Both the position numbers and the translations under genes were made by a program. DNA of 64,000 nucleotides from Oceanobacter kriegii DSM 6294 (GTDB taxonomy: Bacteria; Pseudomonadota; Gammaproteobacteria; Pseudomonadales; Oceanobacteraceae). Of the stretch, positions 26,533-35,100 are shown piece by piece; positions within the stretch are counted from its first letter, which is position 1, and the number at the start of each line of letters is the position of its first letter. Location: positions 360,126 through 424,125 of the forward strand of contig NZ_KE383931.1 in assembly GCF_000422845.1 (NCBI RefSeq), read 5' to 3'. The notes below the pieces were generated by a model that saw only the letters and a program-made list of their open reading frames with translations, was not told where the DNA came from and ran no database searches.

Positions 26533-26602
26533 TCGGGTGTCGGGTGTCGGGTGTCGGGTGTCGGGTGTCGGGTGTCGGGTGTCGGGTGTCGGGTGTCGGG
26601 TG
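26533..26602 (+). repeat. Perfect heptamer tandem array (TCGGGTG x10)
   Basis: Ten exact copies of the 7-base unit TCGGGTG (equivalently GTCGGGT) run without interruption, then the array ends in TCGACA. It is a slippage-prone VNTR in the gap between amtB and rlmKL. Its apparent translations are not genes. Confidence 0.95.
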
Positions 26603-26616
26603 TCGACAACATGATT

Positions 26617-26706
26617 GTAGGCTGGGCCCCGCCCAGCAATCGTTGGGCACGGCCCAACCTAAAGCTGACTACATTTCCATTTGTAGGGTGTGCACTGCGC
26701 ACCACC
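26617..26706. repeat. Cluster of three REP-like hairpins
   Basis: Three stems follow each other: GCTGGGC-CCC-GCCCAGC (26621-26637), GTTGGGC-ACG-GCCCAAC (26642-26658) and GGTGTGC-ACT-GCGCACC (about 26687-26703, one mismatch). The first and third are headed by GTAG. The first two are bracketed TAGG...CCTA. This matches the architecture of the palindromes at 4847-4913. Confidence 0.7.
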
Positions 26707-26724
26707 AAAGTATCCAGCCATACA

Positions 26725-26755
26725 AATACGGCTGCCACTAATGGGCAGCCGTATT
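26725..26755 (-). terminator. Hairpin behind rlmKL, probable terminator
   Basis: A perfect 12-bp stem AATACGGCTGCC / GGCAGCCGTATT with a 7-base loop begins 11 bases after the rlmKL stop codon. On the minus strand it is followed only by TTTGT, so termination may be partial. Confidence 0.6.
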
Positions 26756-26765
26756 GGCCATGCAA

Positions 26766-28976
26766 TTACGCTCGCTCAATATGGAAGCAGTGGTGAATGT
26801 TCGGACGACGTGCGTAGTCCTGCGGCACCGACTTCTTGCTGACGTTCTGAATCTTCAGTGGGCCTGCGGCTCCTGCTTGCAGGGCATCCGTATCCATCCC
26901 GAATTTGCGCAAGTTGGTCGAGAAGATCAGCAAGCCACCCGGGTTCAGACAGGCCATGGCTTGTTCAATCAATCGAACATGGTCCCGTTGAATATCCAAC
27001 ACCCCTTCCATCCGCTTGGAGTTGGAGAAGGTTGGCGGGTCCATAAAGATCAAGTCGTATTTACCTGAACAGTCAGCCAGCCACTGCAAGCAATCCGCCT
27101 GAATAAATTCGTGTTTACCCGCTTTGATACCGTTCAGCTCAAAGTTGTCCTTGCCCCAGTTCAGGTAGGTACGTGACATATCCACGCTGGTACACATGGC
27201 ACCGGCCTTGGCGGCGTGCACACTGGCAGTTGCTGTGTAGCAGAACAGGTTAAGAAACTTCGGCGCAGGCAGTTTGGCAATGCGCTTGGCAATGTCCAGA
27301 CGGGTTGGACGGTGATCCAGAAACAGACCGGTGTCGAGGTAGTCTTTCAGGTTCACCCACACTTGCGCCTGACCTTCGCGGGTCGGGAAACGGTGACGAG
27401 CAACGCCATCGGTGCTTTGTTTCTCGTACTGCTTTTTACCCGCCTGGCGCTCACGACGCTTCAGCACGATTTGATCGGCACTAACGCCTGTTACTTCAGG
27501 CAGTACTGCCAGCACGTCGAGCAAGCGACGTTCGGCCTTGGCTTCATCAATGGACTTGGGTGGCACGTATTCCTGCACGTGCAACCAGCGGCCACTGAGT
27601 GGATCACGGGCATCGGTGTAGATATCGACAGCTACCGCGTACTCTGGCAAATCCTGGTCGTACACCCGATAGCTGAAGATCTCTTCGCGCTTGGCCCACT
27701 TGTCGATTTGCTTGAGGTTTTTCTTCAAGCGGTTGGCGAAGGCTTCCACCGGACCACGAATCATCGATGCCTGCGGCTGGCTGGAACGTTCATCCGCTGC
27801 GTCAAACATCAGCAGCTGGGTTTCAATCTTGCCGTTCAGGAACTTGTAACGCTTGGCAAACGGACGACGAATGGCCTTGGCCAAATCAGTATTGCCGGTG
27901 AATACCGCCAACTTCCACTCTGGTACACGCATCGCCGCATCATGCAGCTGCTGGTACAGCGGTGCCAGCTGCGGCAGTTCGCTCAGTCGCTCGCCGTATG
28001 GCGGGTTGGTAATCAGCAAACCGCCCTGTTCGATGGCGTCCTTGCTGATGCGCAACTGTTCGACTTCGCGTTTTTCCAGATGAATCAGACCCGCCAGACC
28101 GGAGCGCGCCAGGTTGGCGCTGGCCGCGTCCAGCTGTTTGGCGTCTTTATCAAAACCGTAGAAACGGTTCTTCATGCTGTTAATGCCATCGGCACGGCGT
28201 TCGCGGGCTTCTTCCACCAGCTCCAGCCACAGCTTGCGGTTGTGGCCATGCCAGCGCTCAAAGCCATGCTCCTGACGGTTCAAACCCGGTGCTACATCGG
28301 CGGCCATCAGGCCTGCTTCAATCAACAAGGTGCCGGAACCACACATAGGATCGACCAGATGCTTGCCCGCCTTGGCCATTTCGGGCCAACCGGCACGCAC
28401 CAGCAAGGCCGCGGCGAGGGTTTCTTTCAACGGTGCCAGGCCCGGCTGTAAACGATAGCCACGACGATGCATGCCAGAACCACTGAAGTTCAGATAGATG
28501 GCCAGCTTGCCTTTGCGCAGCTGGGCTTCCACCCGAATGTCGGCGTTTTTATCGACGTTAGGACGTGAACCTGCTTCCTCACGGAAACAGTCCACAATGG
28601 CATCCTTGATCTTCTGGGCACCAAACTGGGTGTTATTAATAAACGGGCTACGACCGTGGAAGTCGATGCGGAAGGTCGCGGTGGACGGGAACACCATGGT
28701 CCAGTCGATGTTACGCACATGATCGTACATGGCTTCAACGCTGTCGGTGTCTTCTTCCAGCATCGGCATCAAAAGACGGTTCGCCAGTCGGGACCACAAG
28801 CACACACGGTAAGCGGTCTCCAGCGTGCCTTGCCAGTGCACACCCAGGTGGGTTTCGCGTTCAACCTCACCACCCAACGCGCGGATTTCGTCGGCTAACA
28901 GGGGTTCGATACCCTTGCTGCATACAGCCAGCCAGGAACGGGTCGGGAGTGATTGGTTTTCTTGCATAGAGTTCAT
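26766..28976 (-). CDS. rlmL: 23S rRNA methyltransferase RlmKL (m2G2445 and m7G2069)
   Basis: This is a fused dual methyltransferase acting on 23S rRNA during 50S assembly. The N-terminal THUMP domain (about 40-160) is followed by the RlmL methyltransferase half with SAM motif VDPMCGSGTLLIEAGL (about 190) and catalytic NPPYGERL. The C-terminal RlmK half has LNLFCYTATASVHAA and LIFMDPPTFSNSKRM. With the ATG at 28976 the protein is 736 aa. An upstream in-frame ATG at 29018 would add 14 residues (MSLVCNVWLF) that fall in the AT-rich promoter-like region, so I prefer the later start. It is divergent from rmf, another ribosome factor. Confidence 0.93.
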   Translation of the reverse strand: MNSMQENQSLPTRSWLAVCSKGIEPLLADEIRALGGEVERETHLGVHWQGTLETAYRVCLWSRLANRLLMPMLEEDTDSVEAMYDHVRNIDWTMVFPSTATFRIDFHGRSPFINNTQFGAQKIKDAIVDCFREEAGSRPNVDKNADIRVEAQLRKGKLAIYLNFSGSGMHRRGYRLQPGLAPLKETLAAALLVRAGWPEMAKAGKHLVDPMCGSGTLLIEAGLMAADVAPGLNRQEHGFERWHGHNRKLWLELVEEARERRADGINSMKNRFYGFDKDAKQLDAASANLARSGLAGLIHLEKREVEQLRISKDAIEQGGLLITNPPYGERLSELPQLAPLYQQLHDAAMRVPEWKLAVFTGNTDLAKAIRRPFAKRYKFLNGKIETQLLMFDAADERSSQPQASMIRGPVEAFANRLKKNLKQIDKWAKREEIFSYRVYDQDLPEYAVAVDIYTDARDPLSGRWLHVQEYVPPKSIDEAKAERRLLDVLAVLPEVTGVSADQIVLKRRERQAGKKQYEKQSTDGVARHRFPTREGQAQVWVNLKDYLDTGLFLDHRPTRLDIAKRIAKLPAPKFLNLFCYTATASVHAAKAGAMCTSVDMSRTYLNWGKDNFELNGIKAGKHEFIQADCLQWLADCSGKYDLIFMDPPTFSNSKRMEGVLDIQRDHVRLIEQAMACLNPGGLLIFSTNLRKFGMDTDALQAGAAGPLKIQNVSKKSVPQDYARRPNIHHCFHIERA

Positions 28977-29016
28977 GCCTATTGGACGAAATAGCCAAAC
29001 GTTACAAACGAGTGAC

Positions 29017-29034
29017 ATTTTATTTAAATAAAAT
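29017..29034. promoter_or_regulatory. 18-bp AT-only palindrome between rlmKL and rmf
   Basis: ATTTTATTTAAATAAAAT is a perfect 18-bp palindrome in the divergent promoter region. It may be an operator, an UP-element pair or a nucleoid-protein site. TAAAAT on the minus strand could serve as the -10 box of rlmKL. Confidence 0.4.
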
Positions 29035-29144
29035 CGTTAACAAGTGGTGTCTATTCGCGATACAACACCAGTGTCGCTGTTGAAGATCGTCTTGAACTGA
29101 ACGACCGCAGCGATCATTTGCTAATTGAAGCGAGGATGCATCGT

Positions 29145-29342
29145 ATGAAAAAACAGAAACGCGATCTGCAAGAACGAGCTTACTCACGCGGCTATCGCGC
29201 TGGCATTGAACGGAAATCCAAAGATCTGGCTCCGCCAGATGGGGCTCTCCGGGATGCCTGGCTGGCCGGTTGGCGCTCTGGACGCGCAGACCACTGGGAT
29301 GGATACACCGGCGTTTCTGGTATTCATCGGATGGTTGTCTAA
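29145..29342 (+). CDS. rmf: Ribosome modulation factor RMF
   Basis: This is a small basic protein that turns 70S ribosomes into inactive 100S dimers in stationary phase. The 65-aa product begins MKKQKRDLQERAYSRGYRAGI and has DAWLAGWRSGRADHWDGY, matching the E. coli RMF pattern (RDRLERAHQRGYQAG, WLGGWREA). The C-terminal tail after the tryptophan motif (TGVSGIHRMVV) is somewhat longer than in E. coli. ATG 29145 has GAGG at a good distance. Two upstream in-frame starts would add residues not seen in the family. It stands alone behind an AT-rich region shared with rlmKL and is followed by tandem hairpins. Confidence 0.92.
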   Translation: MKKQKRDLQERAYSRGYRAGIERKSKDLAPPDGALRDAWLAGWRSGRADHWDGYTGVSGIHRMVV

Positions 29343-29458
29343 CCATCTTCGGGGGCTCTCCAGGGCATGGTAATAAAACCACTTTCTTTGAGCCTCAACA
29401 GCATCGATTTCCAGCCTTCGGGCTGACAAAAAAAAGCAAGCCTCCTACCCCGGGAGGC

Positions 29459-29481
29459 GGCCCCCAAGAGGGGCCTTTTTT
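29459..29481 (+). terminator. Rho-independent terminator
   Basis: Stem GGCCCC (29459-29464), loop CAAGA, stem GGGGCC (29470-29475), then six T. Two smaller hairpins precede it: CAGCC-TTCG-GGCTG at 29412-29425 and GCCTCC/GGAGGC just upstream. It ends rmf transcription before the convergent pyrD end. Confidence 0.85.
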
Positions 29482-29495
29482 ATGCCTGTCAAACC

Positions 29496-30518
29496 TCAGT
29501 CGTGATTGGCCAGTGCTTCTACCATTTCACGAATCAGTTCAGGGCCACGGTAAATAAACCCACTGTACACCTGTACCAGCTCGGCCCCGGCTTTCACTTT
29601 ATCAATCGCGCCTGCGCCATCGGTAATGCCGCCAACGCCAATCACTGGCAGCTTGCCATCCAGCGCCTTGCACAAATTTTCCAGCACTTCGGTGGCTTTC
29701 TCTTCCAGCGGGGCACCACTCAGGCCGCCCTGCTCGTTGGAGTTTTCACAACCTTCAACGCCATCGCGGTCCAGCGTGGTGTTGGTAGCGATCACACCGT
29801 CCATACCACACTCAACCAACGCACTGGCCACCAGACCAACTTCGTCGGTATTCATGTCCGGCGCGATTTTCACGAAGATTGGCTTGTAACCAAAATGCGG
29901 TGCCAGTTCTGTCTGCTTTTCTTTCAGCGGTTGCAGCAGTTCCTTCAGGGCATCGCCGTATTGCAGGGTACGCAGTCCAGGTGTGTTCGGGGACGAAATA
30001 TTCACCGTGATGTAGGTGGCGTATTGGTACACCTTTTCCAGACAGATCAGGTAATCGTCCACGGCGTTTTCAACCGGCGTGTCGAAGTTTTTACCAATAT
30101 TGATGCCCAGCACGCCGGTGTAGTTGGCGCTCTTCACTCGCTCGATCAGGTAATCAACGCCTTTGTTGTTGAAACCCATGCGGTTGATGATGGCCTGACG
30201 CTCAGGAATACGGAACAAACGCGGCTGCGGGTTACCCGGCTGAGGGCGCGGCGTGATGGTGCCGATTTCGATAAAACCAAAGCCCATGCGGCTCAAGGCG
30301 TCGATGTAATCGCCGTTTTTGTCCAGACCAGCAGCCAGGCCAACCGGGTTGGGGAAACGGATACCCGCCACTTCCACCGGCTCGCCCTTGACCTCTGGCA
30401 GCATGAATTTCAACAGCTTCAGACGCTCTGCAGCGCCCATCAGGTCAAGGCTGACTTCGTGGGCAGTTTCGGCACTCAGGCTGAACAACAGGGGGCGAAT
30501 GGCGCTGTACCAATCCAT
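29496..30518 (-). CDS. pyrD: Dihydroorotate dehydrogenase, quinone-dependent (class 2)
   Basis: This is a membrane-associated FMN enzyme that oxidises dihydroorotate to orotate in pyrimidine synthesis and passes electrons to ubiquinone. The 340-aa length and the N-terminal amphipathic helix pair ([14 protein letters not shown]...[11 protein letters not shown]) define class 2. The FMN-binding [19 protein letters not shown], the catalytic loop [12 protein letters not shown] with the class 2 Ser base, [10 protein letters not shown] and [12 protein letters not shown] are intact. GAGGATTCCT precedes ATG 30518. It may be co-transcribed with the DUF2835 gene 54 bases upstream. Confidence 0.96.
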   Translation of the reverse strand: MDWYSAIRPLLFSLSAETAHEVSLDLMGAAERLKLLKFMLPEVKGEPVEVAGIRFPNPVGLAAGLDKNGDYIDALSRMGFGFIEIGTITPRPQPGNPQPRLFRIPERQAIINRMGFNNKGVDYLIERVKSANYTGVLGINIGKNFDTPVENAVDDYLICLEKVYQYATYITVNISSPNTPGLRTLQYGDALKELLQPLKEKQTELAPHFGYKPIFVKIAPDMNTDEVGLVASALVECGMDGVIATNTTLDRDGVEGCENSNEQGGLSGAPLEEKATEVLENLCKALDGKLPVIGVGGITDGAGAIDKVKAGAELVQVYSGFIYRGPELIREMVEALANHD

Positions 30519-30572
30519 AGGAATCCTCGAGGGGTGATTGTAAAGGGGGAGATGATTTCAAAATTGGCGGGA

Positions 30573-30821
30573 TTATACGCGAGACAACTCAATAATGCGC
30601 TGGAACTTGCCCTGTTCATCGGTATCAATTGCAAAACGTCCACGAATACCGTCATGGCGCACCACCCCACGTAGCACATTGGCCGGAAACCGGACCGTTC
30701 TGCCATCCAACGCCACCACCTGCACCATGCGCACCGCCCCCGAATAATACTGCTGGTAGTCACTTGCACTGATGTAAAGGTCGAAAATCACCCGCGCCAT
30801 ATGGTCATCCGTTTTGGCCAT
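30573..30821 (-). CDS. DUF2835 family protein
   Basis: This 82-aa protein matches the small gammaproteobacterial DUF2835 family. It has IFDLYISASDYQQYYSGA, VQVVALDGRTVRFPANVLR, then GIRGRFAID and a final strand ending in ELSRV. The function of the family is unknown. ATG 30821 is the first ATG in frame; ATG 30800 (MARVIFDLY) is a possible shorter start, and neither has a strong ribosome site. It lies upstream of pyrD on the same strand. Confidence 0.75.
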   Translation of the reverse strand: MAKTDDHMARVIFDLYISASDYQQYYSGAVRMVQVVALDGRTVRFPANVLRGVVRHDGIRGRFAIDTDEQGKFQRIIELSRV

Positions 30822-31146
30822 TCTCAAATCTGTGTAGCACTTAAACAGTATAGAAGTCGCGCAGGCTCATTTGCAGGTCTTTGTTCACTGTGCATCAGTC
30901 TCTGACCAACGACACACCCAGACATTGTCAGCATCAAAATAACCATTACTGACACACCTATAAAAACTGCTGGTCAACCTGGTAGTTGAGGTGACACAAG
31001 CAAACGCCTTAAACCCTCTACCCACCGGCGTTTGTCGGGTTCTGTCGCCCTGTCAAAAATTGTGCAATTCAGATCCAGCCCCAGCGCCGTTGTGGCGATA
31101 ATTTCCATTCAACCCAACACTTCCAACAGTGCCACGGAGAGCCACG
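30822..31146. other. Intergenic region between the DUF2835 gene and pilX, no gene seen
   Basis: This divergent region of about 325 bases contains a long-looped inverted repeat CAAACGCC (31001-31008) / GGCGTTTG (31027-31034). It must hold the promoter of the minor pilin operon, but I cannot point to convincing -35/-10 boxes. Confidence 0.4.
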
Positions 31147-31833
31147 GTGTCTGCCTTCGGCCGATTAAACGGATTCCTTTTGCCAACTACCCACACGCCA
31201 GCTATCGATTTGCTATTCGGCTGCCGGTCGCCAGAGCCTTATCCATTCGCACGCAGTGGCAATCGACAGCGTGGCTCGGCCCTGATCATCAGCCTGGCCA
31301 TGCTGACGGTGCTCACCGTTGCAGCCGGTGTCGCCTTGCAGGAAACCACCTTACAAAACCGCGCCATCACCAATTACAACGTCAAACAGCAGGTTCGTAC
31401 CGCCAGCGTTAACAGCATTGACCGCACCTACGGCAACCTCAACGCCTACTACGAAGCCCTGGGTTCCGATGCCCTCGACGACCTGATGGCACTGATCAGC
31501 TCAGAGAAAAACGCCATCCAAAGCCAAACCGACAACGGCACCAGTGACGACGAGCTTAGCTACGACAACGTTGGTTTGAACCCCTACAGCCAATACGGCT
31601 GGGCACAGCCCTCCACCACCCGCTTGAGCGCGGTCGGTACCGTATCAACACAGATTTATTACGACACCGCCCACCCGATTAATAGCAACTGTCTGAAGTG
31701 CAACGCTGGCAGCAGCGGCGGCCAAACCAGCCGTTACCCGTTCCGGATTGTCGCCACCACCACCGACAGCAACGGCAAGATTGTTTCGCGCCAGGTACAG
31801 GGCATCACACTCACCGGCGCAGGGGCCAACTGA
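31147..31833 (+). CDS. pilX: Type IV pilus minor pilin PilX-like
   Basis: This is the first gene of the minor pilin operon. The PilX N-terminal pattern RQRGSALIISLAMLTVLTVAAGVALQ gives the prepilin cleavage after the Gly, with no Glu at +5, as in PilX/GspK proteins. The mature part is Ser/Thr/Asn-rich with a CLKC pair (NSNCLKCNAG). With GTG 31147 (GGAGA six bases upstream) the leader would be about 43 residues, which is unusually long for a class III leader. A later TTG near 31210 would shorten it. The 3' end overlaps the next gene (TGATG). The product is expected in the pilus tip complex with PilY1. Confidence 0.75.
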   Translation: MSAFGRLNGFLLPTTHTPAIDLLFGCRSPEPYPFARSGNRQRGSALIISLAMLTVLTVAAGVALQETTLQNRAITNYNVKQQVRTASVNSIDRTYGNLNAYYEALGSDALDDLMALISSEKNAIQSQTDNGTSDDELSYDNVGLNPYSQYGWAQPSTTRLSAVGTVSTQIYYDTAHPINSNCLKCNAGSSGGQTSRYPFRIVATTTDSNGKIVSRQVQGITLTGAGAN

Positions 31834-32186
31834 TGAATTGCTATCGTGCTTTGCAACACGGCCTGTTACTGGCCTGGATGTTAATCAGCCACGTGTGTTT
31901 GGCCGACAACCTGATGAACAGCGTGGAGTATCAGGTTAGTGCTACCAACCTGAAGACCTTCTCCGGCACTGCGCTGTCTGTGGCCTTGTGCGATGGCTGT
32001 AATGCCCAAAGCTTCAGCCTGACCAACACAACAGAGCTGCAGGAGTACCAACAAACCATCGACCTGCAACGCGCCAGCGAGCTCTATCTTCGCAAGACAC
32101 CCGCGATCATTTTCATTGGCGTCGACCGCGCTGCCAACACCATCAATTACGTCAACTTTGGCGGCCACGCCAGCAGCCAGTATTGA
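31833..32186 (+). CDS. Exported small protein of unknown function in the minor pilin operon
   Basis: This 117-aa protein has a probable signal peptide (LLLAWMLISHVCLA, cleavage before DN). The only cysteines of the mature part form CDGC (SVALCDGCNAQSFSL). The C-terminal part is YLRKTPAIIFIGVDR and TINYVNFGG. I do not recognise a family. ATG 31833 overlaps the pilX stop (TGATG), and its end overlaps the PilY1 region, so it is translated as part of the pilus operon. It may assist folding of pilus proteins, sit in the tip complex or bind a metal; none of these is established. Confidence 0.65.
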   Translation: MNCYRALQHGLLLAWMLISHVCLADNLMNSVEYQVSATNLKTFSGTALSVALCDGCNAQSFSLTNTTELQEYQQTIDLQRASELYLRKTPAIIFIGVDRAANTINYVNFGGHASSQY

Positions 32187-32194
32187 GACCGACC

Positions 32195-35100
32195 ATGATT
32201 ACCCGCAACAAGTCTGTGACTGTATATAAAAGCGCCGCCAGCCATCTATTGGCGTTGCTATTGGCAGCCCCGGCTTGCCTTGCCGACGACACCGAAATTT
32301 ACGTATCCAACAGCGATACCGATACACCACCAAACGTGGTGTTTTTATTCGATACCTCCGGCAGCATGGCAACCAGCGTGTACGAAGACGGCCAGTCGGT
32401 CGGCTCCCGTCTGGATGTGGTCAGGGATGCCGCCATCGATGTGTTGAACAACGTCAGCGGCATCAATATTGCGCTGGCTCGCTTCAATACCGATAGCGAG
32501 GGAGGACGCCTGTCGACCCCCATGCTGTCGATCGATGACGACGGCATCAAGGACTTGCTTGGCAACGTTCTGGACAACTACTCGGCCTCCGGTGGCACCC
32601 CGCTGACCGAAAGCCTCTACGAAATAGCGCAGTTTTATCGTGGCGGCAGCATGACCTATGGCTCAACCGACGCCGATGACACCGACCAATGCATGGTCAG
32701 CAGCAGTACCGACAGCGCCTTCAATCATGGTTCTGGCATGGGGCAATACGCCTCGCTCGAGCCAGCGGTACCCACAACATCAGACGGCTACGTGGTGACC
32801 CGCGGAGACTATGTGGTGTCTCCCAGCCGTCAGGTATTCAGCAGCAATGGATACCGCTACCAACGGGTGGCAGGCTGGAATAATGGTAATAACAGCGGAA
32901 ATAACGGCGGTGGTAATAACGGCAGTAATAACGGAAGCAACAATGGCAACGGAGGTTGGAACAACGGTGGCAATAATGGAAATGGCAACGGAAACGGCAA
33001 TAACAACGACAGCTCTGATGACAATTCAGACAACAGCTCCGACACCAGCAGCTGTGAAGAATACCTGAACCTGGACGACACCCACGACGGCAGCGGAGAC
33101 TACGTTTCGCCCATCACCGCCTCCTGCCAGAAAAACCACATTGTGGTATTCACCGACGGCGAACCCAACGGCGACAAAGGCGCAGACAGCCAAATCCGCA
33201 CCTGGTTAAGCACCCTCGCCAGCGCCGACTTCCCGGTAGATGAAGATTTTTCCGAAACCTGCGGTAGCAACGGTGCCGACGGCGATTGCGCCGAAGAACT
33301 GCCCTACTTTCTCTACAACACCGATAACAGCGAAGAACTCGACGACGATCAGCCCATCTACGTGCATACCATTGGTGGGTTTATCGGCGATGAGTACGAA
33401 GAACGACTGGCAGCCATGGCCGAGTACGGTGGTGGTATTTCCGGCAGTGGCGACGACACCGAAGCACTCACCGAGGCTCTGAACAAGGTATTCGCCACCA
33501 TCACCGCCACCTCGGGCACCTTTGCAGCCCCCGCTGCAGCCGTCAGCGCGTTCAACAGCCTGGAGCACCTGGACGAGCTGTATTACTCGGTCTTCAAGCC
33601 GTCAGAAACAGCAGCCTGGCGCGGTAACATCAAACGCTACCGGCTCGGTTCCGACGGCACCATTTACGATGCCAATGGCGACGCTGCCATCGACGAAGAC
33701 AGCGGCTACTTTGCCGACGACGCCACCAGCTACTGGACCGAATCCGAAGACGCACCGGACGGCTCGGACGTCACCTTGGGCGGCGCCGCCCGTCGAATGG
33801 ACGATGCCAGCGCCCGCAACGTGCTGACCAACTTTGCCAGCAACAACCTGACCGCCTCTGGCAACCGGATCACTTCAGACAATACCGACTTGTACGACCT
33901 CGATGCATTCAGTGACCTTAGCGACGACGACAAAGCCGACTTCCTGCTGTGGCTGTCCGGCATCGATCCGGATTCTGCCGATGGCGGTGCCCGTCGGGAA
34001 ATGGAAGACCCATTGCACAGCCAGCCATTGATGCTGACCTACGGCACCCGCACCAACGCCTCCAGCGGCGAAAGCGAACCTGACGTAACCCTGTTCGTTG
34101 GCACCAACTCCGGCTATTTTCACGCCATCGACACCGCCGAAGACGACCCGGCCGAACGCTTTGCGTTTATCCCGACCGACCTGTTCGACAGTGCACTGTC
34201 GTATTTCAACGACGACACCAGCAAGGCCTACGGACTGGACGGCAAGCTGTCGTCCTACCATGTCGACAGCAACAACGACGATATCGTCGACAGCGACGAA
34301 GAAGCCTTGCTGTTCATTGGCATGCGGCGTGGTGGCAAAAACTACTATGCCCTCAATGTAGCCGACCGCGACAACCCCAAACTTGCCTGGGAAATCGTCG
34401 GAGGTAGCGGTGACTTTGAAGAAATGGGCCAGAGCTGGTCCGAACTAACGCCCGTTACTGTTATGTGGAAAGGCAGCCAGCAAACCGTGCTGTTTTTTGG
34501 CGGTGGCTATGACGAAGCCGAAGACGATAACAACCAGCGTACCGAACACAGCATGGGCAACGCCGTGTATATGGTTGACTACCAAACCGGCGAACTCTTG
34601 TGGAAAGCCTCCAACACCGGTGCCAACCTCAACCTGACCGAGATGACCAGCGCCATCGTCGCCGACATTGTTCCGGTGGATGCCGACAACGACGGCGATG
34701 CCGATATCCTCTACACCGCCGATCTCGGTGGCCGGATCTGGCGCTTTGACCTGGCCCAGGACAGCAGCGATTCCAACTCGGCCAGCAGCTTTGCCAGCGG
34801 CGGCGTGATTGCCGACGTCGGCGAAGACGACACCGAAACCAACATCACCCGCTTTTACACCACACCCGATGTGTCGTACCAAAACAGCGGCAGTTTTGTC
34901 GCCGAAGACGGCGTGGTGTACACCGCCGGACGCTACCAAATCGTCATTGGCTCGGGTTACCGCGCTCACCCGCTCGACACCACCACCGTCGACAACATCT
35001 ACGTGATCAACGACTTCGATACCGACGCCGCGCCTGAAAGTTACACCACCGTTGAACGGGCAGACCTCGCCGAAGTAGGCTCACTCTCCTCAGCAACTGC

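Noticed and set aside
26533-26602. Possible CRISPR array
   Set aside because: The units are 7 bases with no spacers and no cas genes are present.
26430-26796. Open frames across the heptamer array, giving repeated SGVGCRV or TPDTRHP strings
   Set aside because: They are translations of a tandem repeat with no start signal. Seven-base units read in three frames always give such periodic peptides.
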